DNA of 64,000 bases from Delphinus delphis (taxonomy: Eukaryota > Chordata > Mammalia > Artiodactyla > Delphinidae): NCBI RefSeq assembly GCF_949987515.2, contig NC_082683.1, positions 121,978,582 to 122,042,581 on the forward strand. The letters run 5' to 3'. The notes under the pieces were generated by a model that worked only from the letters and a program-made list of their open reading frames with translations, was not told where the DNA came from and ran no database searches. This document shows positions 34,930 through 49,400 of the stretch, one piece after another. Made by a program: the position numbers and the translations under genes. Position 1 is the stretch's first letter; each line of letters starts with the position of its first letter.

Positions 34930-37900
34930 GAGACATAAACTCATGGGGGTTTTTCCTGGCCCATTCCATTCTAACTTACAGGTTGGAACATTACACCTAG
35001 GAAGGCTCTTTTGCCCTAGTAACCAGATTTGGGAACGGAGACATGCCACAGCCTTGTGACTGTCTCCCGCAAAAGCAGCTTTAAACACAGCGTTCAGGGT
35101 CTCTTACTATCCACAAGAATTGCACCTCTGTAAATGACACCTGCCCTCAAAAAAATCCTGGGTTCGAATATCGACGAAAAAATTCAAAAGAGGGCAATCT
35201 TTCAAGACGACGATTTCAAGAGGCACATTTAACTCACACTCTTTCTTTTTTTCTTTATTTTCGTTTAACAAAAAAGGCCGTGGAAAAAGCTCCACATCAG
35301 GAATTACTAAAGACATGCAAATGCAATCTACAAAAACGTTTACGTGACAACAGTCAGAATGATCATCAGCAGAAAATCTCCAAACAATAAATGCTCAAGG
35401 GGTTTTAGACAACTGTATACCCTCTAGCTGCTGCTGGGATGTCAAATGGTAACAGTCAGTAGTGAGAACAGAAAGGAGGTCAAAATTGAGCTACCATATG
35501 ATCTGGTCGGCCCACTACTGGCTCTATCACCTGAGAAGACCAGAATCGAAAAGACACAGGCTGACAATCCTACACTGCAGCACTATTTACCCTAGCCACG
35601 ACTTGGAACAACCAAAATGTCCATCAACCGATGAATGCACGAAAAAGAAGTGGTCCGTGTACACAACGGAGTATTACTCCGATACAATAAATACAGTCAA
35701 TATAAAAAACAAACATAACTAAGGAGACATAAGCTTTGTGTGTTTATCCGGGCACATTCCACTCTAATTTACAACCAAGGAACACTACTTCCCAGAAGGT
35801 ACTGTTTCCCTAGTAACTAGAGTAGGCAATGTAGAAATGCTGCCGCCCTGTGGCCGTTTGCCGCAACAGCAGTTTTACAACCCGTGCTAAACGTCACTTC
35901 GTATTCACAAGGACTGCAGGGCTATAAATGACACCTGCCAGCAAAATGTGTTGAGGGAGGTAATGGCAAAATAAATTCAAAATATGCCGCATACTTCAAG
36001 AAACTATTTGAATAGGTAAGCTGTACTCGCTCTTTAAAAAACAATAAAAAATGCATGGCTATAAGCTCAATATAAGGAATTATTAGACACATGCAAATCC
36101 AGCCACAAAATGGTATCCGCTCACACCAGTCAGAACGACCCTCAGCAAAGAAATACAAACACCACATGCTGAAGAGGTTGTGAGCAAATGCACTCTCACC
36201 TTTAAGTGGCTCGTAAACTGGTAAGTGCCACTAATGAAAAGAGAATGGAGCAGCCCTTAAAAGGTAAACACTGAGATACCATATGATCCCGCAGGCCCAC
36301 TCCTTGGCCTATAACCTAGGAAGACGGAAGTGGAATGACACATTCAGGCAAAACTGCACTGCAGCAGTATTACAATCGCCAAGACATGGAAACAACCAAA
36401 AAGTCCATCAAGATACGAATGGACCAAGAAGAACTGGCACGTGTACAGATGGAATATGAGCCATGGAAAAAACATGAAACGAAGCAGTTTGAAGAACCGT
36501 AGATGACTCTGGAGGTGATCACACAACTTGAAGTAAGGCACAAAGCGAAAGACACATATCCTATGATATCAATTATAGGTGTTACCTAGAAATGGATACC
36601 AACGAAGATATTTCCACAGATAACAGGAATCACAGATTTATTAAACAAACTTATGCTTAACCAATTGGAAAGTTGTAAAGATTGGATATATTAGGATATT
36701 GGGGTTGACAGAGATATACAAACACACGTGAAGTACATAATCACCAAAGACCTACAGAATTCCAAGAGAAGCCTTCTCAACACTGTGTCATAACCTACCT
36801 GGCAAATGGATCCCAAGATGAATACATATATGTCTCGGTGTAAAAAACACACACATCTTGCGCACCTAGAACAAAGCAAACATTACAATCAAATTTGCTG
36901 TCATAAAAGATTATATTAAAAAAATGAACAAGAAATAACGGGGCATAAAATTATGGGCGTTCTTCCTGGCTCATGCCATTCTACCTTCCAACCTTGGAAC
37001 ACAGCTCCCAGGAAGGCTCTGCTGACCTAGTAACCAGATTTCAGAGTGGAGAAATCCTGCAGCATTTTGGCCTTCCTCCAACAGCAGTTTTAAACCCAGT
37101 GCAAATGGTCAGTTAAAATTCACCTGAATTGCAGGCCTGTAAATGACACCTGTCCTCAAAAAAACATTCTGGGGTCGAAAATCGACCAAAAACTTCAAAA
37201 GAGGCAACCTTTCAAGAAGACAATTTCAAGAGGCATATTTTACACACATTTTGTCTTTTCTTCTCTTTTTTTTTCGTTAACCAAAGCAAGTGCATGGAAA
37301 AAATGCTTAACATCAGAAATTAATAAAGACACGCAAATCCAATCTATGAAAGCGTTCACCTCACAACAGTCAGGATGATCATCAGCAAAACAGTCCACAA
37401 ACAATACATGCTGAACGGGTTTTAGAGAACTCTGTGTACCCCGTAGCTGCTGCTGGGAGGTAAACTGGTAACAGCCAGTAGTTAGAACAGAAAGAACATG
37501 CGTTTCAAGGTAAAAATTGAGCTACCACAGGGTCTGGTAGACCCACTGCTGTGCCTATCACCTGAGAAGACCAGAATCCAAAAGACACAGGCTGGCAATC
37601 CTACACTGCAGTGATATTTACCACAGCCAAGACTTGGAAGCAACCAAAATGGCCATCAACAGATGAATGGACAAAGAAGAAGTGGTCCATGTACACAGTG
37701 GAACATGAGCCATGGAAAAGCATGAAACAGTGCTGTTTGCACCACCACAGAAGGACCTAGAGATAATCACACACCTTGAAGTGAGAAAGAAAGCGAAAGA
37801 AAGACATCCTATGATATCACTTATACGTGTTACCTAAAAAATGATACCCATGAACTTATTTCGAAGAAAAGGACACTCATGGATTAAGAAATCAAGATTA

Positions 37901-39285
37901 TGTTTAACCAAACGGAAAGGTGGTAAGAATGGATAAATTAGGATATGGGGGCGTCAGACCTATACTACTACATATGAAACCAATAATCACCAAAGACCTA
38001 TGGAATACCAAGAGAGGTCCACTCAACACTCTGTAATAACGTCCATGGGAAAGGAGGCAAAGATGAATAGATAGATACATAGATATAATGAACCAGATTC
38101 TGTACACCTAGAACATACACAACATTTTTATCTAATTTGCTCTGAGGAAAAAGAAAAATTACGTTTAAAAAACAAACAAGAAGGAGATATAAGCTGTTAG
38201 GGGTTCGCCTTGGCACATTCTACTCTAATTTACAGCCTACTAACACGATTTCCAGGAAGCCTCTGTTGCCCAAATGCCCTGAGTGGTAAATGGAGAAATT
38301 GTGCCGCCTTGTGGCCGTTTCCCGCAAGAGCGGCTTTAAACCACGGCTAATGGTCGCTTAATACTCACAAGGACTCAGGGCTGTAAAGGACACCTGCCCT
38401 CAAAAAAATGTTCTGAGGCAGGGAGTGGCCAAAACACTTAAAAGAGAGCAAAGTTTTCAAAAAGATCCTATGAGAGGTAAGATTTACACACACTTTACAA
38501 ATAAAAAGGGAAATGGACAAAAGTTCAACATCAGGAATTATTAGACTCATGCCAATCTAATCTATGAAAAGCTTTCAACACACACCACTCGAATGACCCT
38601 AAGCAAAAGGTCTACAAACAATGAATGCTGAAGAGGTTTTAGAGAACTGTGTATCCTCTAGCTGCTGTTGAGGTGTAAAGGAGTAAGAGGCAATCATGAG
38701 AACACAAAGGAACTGTGTCTCAAAGTAAAAATTGAGGTACCATTCAATCCAGCAGGCCCACCGCTGGGCCTTTCACCCGAGCAGACCAGAGTCGAGAAGA
38801 CACAGGCTGGCAAAGGTGCACTGCAGCAATATGCACAAAAGCCAAGACACGGAAGCAACCAAAATGGCCATCAGCAGATGAGTGGACAAAGAAGAAGTGG
38901 TCCATGTGCACAGTGGAATATCAGCCGTGGAAAACAAGGAAACACTGCTCTTTGCAGCACCATAGATGATGCTAGAGATAATCACAGAACATGAGGTAAG
39001 TCGGAAAGCAAAAGACAAATACCTTATGATATCACTTCTGGGTGGCATCTAACAACTGATACAAATGAACTTATTTCCACAGAGAAAGACACACACTTAG
39101 AAAACAACTATGGTTATCTAAAACGAAAGGTGGGAGCAATGGGCAAATTAAGGTTAGGGCTGCCATACGTACACAAATACATATGAAATACATATATATA
39201 AGAGACTCACCATATACGAAGGGAGGTCTACTGAACACTCTGTATTAATTTACATGGGAAGAGGATCTGTACATGAATATATATA

Positions 39286-39350
<65 letters not shown>

Positions 39351-40683
39351 TGAACCAGTGTGTGTACACCTAGAACAAATAATATTCTAATCATTACCCT
39401 GATTAAAAAAGTTAAATTATAACAATGAAGAAGATGTCCTGAGACATAAACTTATGCGTTGTTTTCCTGGCACATTCCACTCTAATTTACAACCTAGGAA
39501 CACGAGTTCCAGGAAAGCTCTGCTGCCCTAGTAACAAGGTTTGGGAAAGGAGAAACGCTGCCGCCGTGCGGCCGTTTCCCACAGCAGCAGCATTCAACCC
39601 AGTGCTAATGGTCACTAAATATTAACAACAATTGCAAACTTGTAAGTGACACACGCCTTCAAAAAAAATCCTGCGGTCGAAAATCGACCAAAAGTTTCAA
39701 AACAGGGCAAGGTTTCAAGAAGACAATTTCAAGAGGTATATTTTACACGCACTGGTTTTTTTTCCCTTTTTAACAGCAACAACAACAAAAAAGTCATGGA
39801 AAAATGCTCATCATGAGGAAATGTTAAAGATATGCAAATCCAATCTTCAAACACGTATCAGCTCACACCGGTCAGAATGACCATCAGCAAAAATTCTGCA
39901 AACAATAAATGCTGAAGGGGCTGTGGAGAAATGCGTACCCTCATCTCTAAGTGGGACTAAACTGGAAAGAGCCACTAATGAAAACAGAATGGAGCTGCCT
40001 TTAACAGATACCCATTGAGGCACCACAGGATTCAGCAGGCACAATCCTGGGCCTATGACCTCAGAAGACACAATTAGAAAGACACAGGCAGGCAAAGCTG
40101 CACTGCAACAGTATGACAGTAGGCAAGACAGGGAAGCTACCAAAAAGTCCATCCAAAGATGAATGGAAAAGAAGAACTGGTACAAGTACAGATGGAATAG
40201 TAGCCAAGGAATAAAATGAAACAATGCCGTTTGCAGCACCGTAGATGAGCCTGGAGGTAATCACGACATGAAGTAAGTCAGAAGGCGAAGGACACATATC
40301 CTATGATATCACTTAACGGTGTTACCTGAAAATTGATACCAATGAAGATTTTTCACAGAGCAAGGCAATCAAAGATTCGATCAACAAACGTATGGTTAAC
40401 CAAATGGAAAGGTTTGAGGACTGGATAAATTAGCATATTGCGGGAAACAGAGCTACACCAACACATGTGAAATATATAAGCACCAAAGACCTATGGAATA
40501 CCAAGAGAAGACTACTCAACATTGTGTCCTAACCCACATGGGAAATGGATCCGAAGGTGAACAGATAATAGGCATATAGGTGAAAGAACCACATCTTGCA
40601 CACCCAGAACAAACAAAACATTGTAATCAAATTTGCTGTGATAACAAATAAAAATCAAATTAAGAAAACCAACAAGAAGTAAT
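34930..40683 (+). repeat. HOR unit 7 (5,754 bp; most divergent unit)
   Basis: Monomer starts: A 34930, B 35724, C 36940, D 38184, E 39441. It is mixed at the 4515/4546 pair (G/G, a combination seen nowhere else). It has T at 2752 and 5607, T at 5720 and C at 5812 (shared with unit 9). Private changes are A at 34939 and C at 40062. The latter removes an antisense stop and fuses two short minus-strand frames into a meaningless 130-codon one (39847-40239). Confidence 0.97.
39290..39343 (+). repeat. (TG)14(TA)13 microsatellite, unit 7
   Basis: TG at 39290-39317, TA at 39318-39343, the same allele as unit 5. Confidence 0.98.
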
Positions 40684-43600
40684 GAGACATAATCTCATGG
40701 GGGTTTTTCCTGGCCCATTCCATTCTAACTTACAGGTTGGAACATTACACCTAGGAAGGCTCTTTTGCCCTAGTAACCAGATTTGGGAACGGAGACATGC
40801 CACAGCCTTGTGACTGTCTCCCGCAAAAGCAGCTTTAAACACAGCGTTCAGGGTCTCTTACTATCCACAAGAATTGCACCTCTGTAAATGACACCTGCCC
40901 TCAAAAAAATCCTGGGTTCGAATATCGACGAAAAAATTCAAAAGAGGGCAATCTTTCAAGACGACGATTTCAAGAGGCACATTTAACTCACACTCTTTCT
41001 TTTTTTCTTTATTTTCGTTTAACAAAAAAGGCCGTGGAAAAAGCTCCACATCAGGAATTACTAAAGACATGCAAATGCAATCTACAAAAACGTTTACGTG
41101 ACAACAGTCAGAATGATCATCAGCAGAAAATCTCCAAACAATAAATGCTCAAGGGGTTTTAGACAACTGTATACCCTCTAGCTGCTGCTGGGATGTCAAA
41201 TGGTAACAGTCAGTAGTGAGAACAGAAAGGAGGTCAAAATTGAGCTACCATATGATCTGGTCGGCCCACTACTGGCTCTATCACCTGAGAAGACCAGAAT
41301 CGAAAAGACACAGGCTGACAATCCTACACTGCAGCACTATTTACCCTAGCCACGACTTGGAACAACCAAAATGTCCATCAACCGATGAATGCACGAAAAA
41401 GAAGTGGTCCGTGTACACAACGGAGTATTACTCCGATACAATAAATACAGTCAATATAAAAAACAAACATAACTAAGGAGACATAAGCTTTGTGTGTTTA
41501 TCCGGGCACATTCCACTCTAATTTACAACCAAGGAACACTACTTCCCAGAAGGTACTGTTTCCCTAGTAACTAGAGTAGGCAATGTAGAAATGCTGCCGC
41601 CCTGTGGCCGTTTGCCGCAACAGCAGTTTTACAACCCGTGCTAAACGTCACTTCGTATTCACAAGGACTGCAGGGCTATAAATGACACCTGCCAGCAAAA
41701 TGTGTTGAGGGAGGTAATGGCAAAATAAATTCAAAATATGCCGCATACTTCAAGAAACTATTTGAATAGGTAAGCTGTACTCGCTCTTTAAAAAACAATA
41801 AAAAATGCATGGCTATAAGCTCAATATAAGGAATTATTAGACACATGCAAATCCAGCCACAAAATGGTATCCGCTCACACCAGTCAGAACGACCCTCAGC
41901 AAAGAAATACAAACACTACATGCTGAAGAGGTTGTGAGCAAATGCACTCTCACCTTTAAGTGGCTCGTAAACTGGTAAGTGCCACTAATGAAAAGAGAAT
42001 GGAGCAGCCCTTAAAAGGTAAACACTGAGATACCATATGATCCCGCAGGCCCACTCCTTGGCCTATAACCTAGGAAGACGGAAGTGGAATGACACATTCA
42101 GGCAAAACTGCACTGCAGCAGTATTACAATCGCCAAGACATGGAAACAACCAAAAAGTCCATCAAGATACGAATGGACCAAGAAGAACTGGCACGTGTAC
42201 AGATGGAATATGAGCCATGGAAAAAACATGAAACGAAGCAGTTTGAAGAACCGTAGATGACTCTGGAGGTGATCACACAACTTGAAGTAAGGCACAAAGC
42301 GAAAGACACATATCCTATGATATCAATTATAGGTGTTACCTAGAAATGGATACCAACGAAGATATTTCCACAGATAACAGGAATCACAGATTTATTAAAC
42401 AAACTTATGCTTAACCAATTGGAAAGTTGTAAAGATTGGATATATTAGGATATTGGGGTTGACAGAGATATACAAACACACGTGAAGTACATAATCACCA
42501 AAGACCTACAGAATTCCAAGAGAAGCCTTCTCAACACTGTGTCATAACCTACCTGGCAAATGGATCCCAAGATGAATACATATATGTCTCGGTGTAAAAA
42601 ACACACACATCTTGCGCACCTAGAACAAAGCAAACATTACAATCAAATTTGCTGTCATAAAAGATTATATTAAAAAAATGAACAAGAAATAACGGGGCAT
42701 AAAATTATGGGCGTTCTTCCTGGCTCATGCCATTCTACCTTCCAACCTTGGAACACAGCTCCCAGGAAGGCTCTGCTGACCTAGTAACCAGATTTCAGAG
42801 TGGAGAAATCCTGCAGCATTTTGGCCTTCCTCCAACAGCAGTTTTAAACCCAGTGCAAATGGTCAGTTAAAATTCACCTGAATTGCAGGCCTGTAAATGA
42901 CACCTGTCCTCAAAAAAACATTCTGGGGTCGAAAATCGACCAAAAACTTCAAAAGAGGCAACCTTTCAAGAAGACAATTTCAAGAGGCATATTTTACACA
43001 CATTCTGTCTTTTCTTCTCTTTTTTTTTCGTTAACCAAAGCAAGTGCATGGAAAAAATGCTTAACATCAGAAATTAATAAAGACACGCAAATCCAATCTA
43101 TGAAAGCGTTCACCTCACAACAGTCAGGATGATCATCAGCAAAACAGTCCACAAACAATACATGCTGAACGGGTTTTAGAGAACTCTGTGTACCCCGTAG
43201 CTGCTGCTGGGAGGTAAACTGGTAACAGCCAGTAGTTAGAACAGAAAGAACATGCGTTTCAAGGTAAAAATTGAGCTACCACAGGGTCTGGTAGACCCAC
43301 TGCTGTGCCTATCACCTGAGAAGACCAGAATCCAAAAGACACAGGCTGGCAATCCTACACTGCAGTGATATTTACCACAGCCAAGACTTGGAAGCAACCA
43401 AAATGGCCATCAACAGATGAATGGACAAAGAAGAAGTGGTCCATGTACACAGTGGAACATGAGCCATGGAAAAGCATGAAACAGTGCTGTTTGCACCACC
43501 ACAGAAGGACCTAGAGATAATCACACACCTTGAAGTGAGAAAGAAAGCGAAAGAAAGACATCCTATGATATCACTTATACGTGTTACCTAAAAAATGATA

Positions 43601-45039
43601 CCCATGAACTTATTTCGAAGAAAAGGACACTCATGGATTAAGAAATCAAGATTATGTTTAACCAAACGGAAAGGTGGTAAGAATGGATAAATTAGGATAT
43701 GGGGGCGTCAGACCTATACTACTACATATGAAACCAATAATCACCAAAGACCTATGGAATACCAAGAGAGGTCCACTCAACACTCTGTAATAACGTCCAT
43801 GGGAAAGGAGGCAAAGATGAATAGATAGATACATAGATATAATGAACCAGATTCTGTACACCTAGAACATACACAACATTTTTATCTAATTTGCTCTGAG
43901 GAAAAAGAAAAATTACGTTTAAAAAACAAACAAGAAGGAGATATAAGCTGTTAGGGGTTCGCCTTGGCACATTCTACTCTAATTTACAGCCTACTAACAC
44001 GATTTCCAGGAAGCCTCTGTTGCCCAAATGCCCTGAGTGGTAAATGGAGAAATTGTGCCGCCTTGTGGCCGTTTCCCGCAAGAGCGGCTTTAAACCACGG
44101 CTAATGGTCGCTTAATACTCACAAGGACTCAGGGCTGTAAAGGACACCTGCCCTCAAAAAAATGTTCTGAGGCAGGGAGTGGCCAAAACACTTAAAAGAG
44201 AGCAAAGTTTTCAAAAAGATCCTATGAGAGGTAAGATTTACACACACTTTACAAATAAAAAGGGAAATGGACAAAAGTTCAACATCAGGAATTATTAGAC
44301 TCATGCCAATCTAATCTATGAAAAGCTTTCAACACACACCACTCGAATGACCCTAAGCAAAAGGTCTACAAACAATGAATGCTGAAGAGGTTTTAGAGAA
44401 CTGTGTATCCTCTAGCTGCTGTTGAGGTGTAAAGGAGTAAGAGGCAATCATGAGAACACAAAGGAACTGTGTCTCAAAGTAAAAATTGAGGTACCATTCA
44501 ATCCAGCAGGCCCACCGCTGGGCCTTTCACCCGAGCAGACCAGAGTCGAGAAGACACAGGCTGGCAAAGGTGCACTGCAGCAATATGCACAAAAGCCAAG
44601 ACACGGAAGCAACCAAAATGGCCATCAGCAGATGAGTGGACAAAGAAGAAGTGGTCCATGTGCACAGTGGAATATCAGCCGTGGAAAACAAGGAAACACT
44701 GCTCTTTGCAGCACCATAGATGATGCTAGAGATAATCACAGAACATGAGGTAAGTCGGAAAGCAAAAGACAAATACCTTATGATATCACTTCTGGGTGTC
44801 ATCTAACAACTGATACAAATGAACTTATTTCCACAGAGAAAGACACACACTTAGAAAACAACTATGGTTATCTAAAACGAAAGGTGGGAGCAATGGGCAA
44901 ATTAAGGTTAGGGCTGCCATACGTACACAAATACATATGAAATACATATATATAAGAGACTCACCATATACGAAGGGAGGTCTACTGAACACTCTGTATT
45001 AATTTACATGGGAAGAGGATCTGTACATGAATATATATA

Positions 45040-45094
<55 letters not shown>

Positions 45095-46433
45095 TAGAAA
45101 TGAACCAGTGTGTGTACACCTAGAACAAATAATATTCTAATCATTACCCTGATTAAAAAAGTTAAATTATAACAATGAAGAAGATGTCCTGAGACATAAA
45201 CTTATGCGTTGTTTTCCTGGCACATTCCACTCTAATTTACAACCTAGGAACACGAGTTCCAGGAAAGCTCTGCTGCCCTAGTAACAAGGTTTGGGAAAGG
45301 AGAAACGCTGCCGCCGTGCGGCCGTTTCCCACAGCAGCAGCATTCAACCCAGTGCTAATGGTCACTAAATATTAACAACAATTGCAAACTTGTAAGTGAC
45401 ACACGCCTTCAAAAAAAATCCTGCGGTCGAAAATCGACCAAAAGTTTCAAAACAGGGCAAGGTTTCAAGAAGACAATTTCAAGAGGTATATTTTACACGC
45501 ACTGGTTTTTTTTCCCTTTTTAACAGCAACAACAACAAAAAAGTCATGGAAAAATACTCATCATGAGGAAATGTTAAAGATATGCAAATCCAATCTTCAA
45601 ACACGTATCAGCTCACACCGGTCAGAATGACCATCAGCAAAAATTCTGCAAACAATAAATGCTGAAGGGGCTGTGGAGAAATGCGTACCCTCATCTCTAA
45701 GTGGGACTAAACTGGAAAGAGCCACTAATGAAAACAGAATGGAGCTGCCTTTAACAGATACCCATTGAGGCACCACAGGATTCAGCAGGCACAATCCTGG
45801 GCCTATGACCTAAGAAGACACAATTAGAAAGACACAGGCAGGCAAAGCTGCACTGCAACAGCATGACAGTAGGCAAGACAGGGAAGCTACCAAAAAGTCC
45901 ATCCAAAGATGAATGGAAAAGAAGAACTGGTACAACTACAGATGGAATAGTAGCCAAGGAATAAAATGAAACAATGCCGTTTGCAGCACCGTAGATGAGC
46001 CTGGAGGTAATCACGACATGAAGTAAGTCAGAAGGCGAAGGACACATATCCTATGATATCACTTAATGGTGTTACCTGAAAATTGATACCAGTGAAGATT
46101 TTTCACAGAGCAAGGCAATCAAAGATTCGATCAACAAACGTATGGTTAACCAAATGGAAAGGTTTGAGGACTGGATAAATTAGCATATTGCGGGAAACAG
46201 AGACACACCAACACATGTGAAATATATAAGCACCAAAGACCTATGGAATACCAAGAGAAGACTACTCAACATTGTGTCCTAACCCACATGGGAAATGGAT
46301 CCGAAGGTGAACAGATAATAGGCATATAGGTGAAAGAACCACATCTTGCACACCCAGAACAAACAAAACATTGTAATCAAATTTGCTGTGATAACAAATA
46401 AAAATCAAATTAAGAAAACCAACAAGAAGTAAT
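40684..46433 (+). repeat. HOR unit 8 (5,750 bp)
   Basis: Monomer starts: A 40684, B 41478, C 42694, D 43938, E 45191. T at 1664 and 2301, G/T at 4515/4546, C at 5607, T at 5720, and AC at the 5948-5949 pair (shared with units 10 and 11). Private changes lie in monomer E near 45556 (AATACTCATC), 45935 (CAACTACAG) and 46091 (ACCAGTGAAG). Confidence 0.97.
45044..45093 (+). repeat. (TG)14(TA)11 microsatellite, unit 8
   Basis: TG at 45044-45071, TA at 45072-45093, the same allele as unit 6. Confidence 0.98.
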
Positions 46434-49400
46434 GAGACATAATCTCATGGGGGTTTTTCCTGGCCCATTCCATTCTAACTTACAGGTTGGAACATTACAC
46501 CTAGGAAGGCTCTTTTGCCCTAGTAACCAGATTTGGGAACGGAGACATGCCACAGCCTTGTGACTGTCTCCCGCAAAAGCAGCTTTAAACACAGCGTTCA
46601 GGGTCTCTTACTATCCACAAGAATTGCACCTCTGTAAATGACACCTGCCCTCAAAAAAATCCTGGGTTCGAATATCGACGAAAAAATTCAAAAGAGGGCA
46701 ATCTTTCAAGACGACGATTTCAAGAGGCACATTTAACTCACACTCTTTCTTTTTTTCTTTATTTTCGTTTAACAAAAAAGGCCGTGGAAAAAGCTCCACA
46801 TCAGGAATTACTAAAGACATGCAAATGCAATCTACAAAAACGTTTACGTGACAACAGTCAGAATGATCATCAGCAGAAAATCTCCAAACAATAAATGCTC
46901 AAGGGGTTTTAGACAACTGTATACCCTCTAGCTGCTGCTGGGATGTCAAATGGTAACAGTCAGTAGTGAGAACAGAAAGGAGGTCAAAATTGAGCTACCA
47001 TATGATCTGGTCGGCCCACTACTGGCTCTATCACCTGAGAAGACCAGAATCGAAAAGACACAGGCTGACAATCCTACACTGCAGCACTATTTACCCTAGC
47101 CACGACTTGGAACAACCAAAATGTCCATCAACCGATGAATGCACGAAAAAGAAGTGGTCCGTGTACACAACGGAGTATTACTCCGATACAATAAATACAG
47201 TCAATATAAAAAACAAACATAACTAAGGAGACATAAGCTTTGTGTGTTTATCCGGGCACATTCCACTCTAATTTACAACCAAGGAACACTACTTCCCAGA
47301 AGGTACTGTTTCCCTAGTAACTAGAGTAGGCAATGTAGAAATGCTGCCGCCCTGTGGCCGTTTGCCGCAACAGCAGTTTTACAACCCGTGCTAAACGTCA
47401 CTTCGTATTCACAAGGACTGCAGGGCTATAAATGACACCTGCCAGCAAAATGTGTTGAGGGAGGTAATGGCAAAATAAATTCAAAATATGCCGCATACTT
47501 CAAGAAACTATTTGAATAGGTAAGCTGTACTCGCTCTTTAAAAAACAATAAAAAATGCATGGCTATAAGCTCAATATAAGGAATTATTAGACACATGCAA
47601 ATCCAGCCACAAAATGGTATCCGCTCACACCAGTCAGAACGACCCTCAGCAAAGAAATACAAACACTACATGCTGAAGAGGTTGTGAGCAAATGCACTCT
47701 CACCTTTAAGTGGCTCGTAAACTGGTAAGTGCCACTAATGAAAAGAGAATGGAGCAGCCCTTAAAAGGTAAACACTGAGATACCATATGATCCCGCAGGC
47801 CCACTCCTTGGCCTATAACCTAGGAAGACGGAAGTGGAATGACACATTCAGGCAAAACTGCACTGCAGCAGTATTACAATCGCCAAGACATGGAAACAAC
47901 CAAAAAGTCCATCAAGATACGAATGGACCAAGAAGAACTGGCACGTGTACAGATGGAATATGAGCCATGGAAAAAACATGAAACGAAGCAGTTTGAAGAA
48001 CCGTAGATGACTCTGGAGGTGATCACACAACTTGAAGTAAGGCACAAAGCGAAAGACACATATCCTATGATATCAATTATAGGTGTTACCTAGAAATGGA
48101 TACCAACGAAGATATTTCCACAGATAACAGGAATCACAGATTTATTAAACAAACTTATGCTTAACCAATTGGAAAGTTGTAAAGATTGGATATATTAGGA
48201 TATTGGGGTTGACAGAGATATACAAACACACGTGAAGTACATAATCACCAAAGACCTACAGAATTCCAAGAGAAGCCTTCTCAACACTGTGTCATAACCT
48301 ACCTGGCAAATGGATCCCAAGATGAATACATATATGTCTCGGTGTAAAAAACACACACATCTTGCGCACCTAGAACAAAGCAAACATTACAATCAAATTT
48401 GCTGTCATAAAAGATTATATTAAAAAAATGAACAAGAAATAACGGGGCATAAAATTATGGGCGTTCTTCCTGGCTCATGCCATTCTACCTTCCAACCTTG
48501 GAACACAGCTCCCAGGAAGGCTCTGCTGACCTAGTAACCAGATTTCAGAGTGGAGAAATCCTGCAGCATTTTGGCCTTCCTCCAACAGCAGTTTTAAACC
48601 CAGTGCAAATGGTCAGTTAAAATTCACCTGAATTGCAGGCCTGTAAATGACACCTGTCCTCAAAAAAACATTCTGGGGTCGAAAATCGACCAAAAACTTC
48701 AAAAGAGGCAACCTTTCAAGAAGACAATTTCAAGAGGCATATTTTACACACATTTTGTCTTTTCTTCTCTTTTTTTTTCGTTAACCAAAGCAAGTGCATG
48801 GAAAAAATGCTTAACATCAGAAATTAATAAAGACACGCAAATCCAATCTATGAAAGCGTTCACCTCACAACAGTCAGGATGATCATCAGCAAAACAGTCC
48901 ACAAACAATACATGCTGAACGGGTTTTAGAGAACTCTGTGTACCCCGTAGCTGCTGCTGGGAGGTAAACTGGTAACAGCCAGTAGTTAGAACAGAAAGAA
49001 CATGCGTTTCAAGGTAAAAATTGAGCTACCACAGGGTCTGGTAGACCCACTGCTGTGCCCATCACCTGAGAAGACCAGAATCCAAAAGACACAGGCTGGC
49101 AATCCTACACTGCAGTGATATTTACCACAGCCAAGACTTGGAAGCAACCAAAATGGCCATCAACAGATGAATGGACAAAGAAGAAGTGGTCCATGTACAC
49201 AGTGGAACATGAGCCATGGAAAAGCATGAAACAGTGCTGTTTGCACCACCACAGAAGGACCTAGAGATAATCACACACCTTGAAGTGAGAAAGAAAGCGA
49301 AAGAAAGACATCCTATGATATCACTTATACGTGTTACCTAAAAAATGATACCCATGAACTTATTTCGAAGAAAAGGACACTCATGGATTAAGAAATCAAG

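Noticed and set aside
39847..40239. A 130-codon minus-strand open frame in unit 7, the longest in the window
   Set aside because: It arises from a single private A-to-C change at 40062 that removes a stop between two short frames present in all units. It runs antisense to dead L1 sequence and has no recognisable domain.
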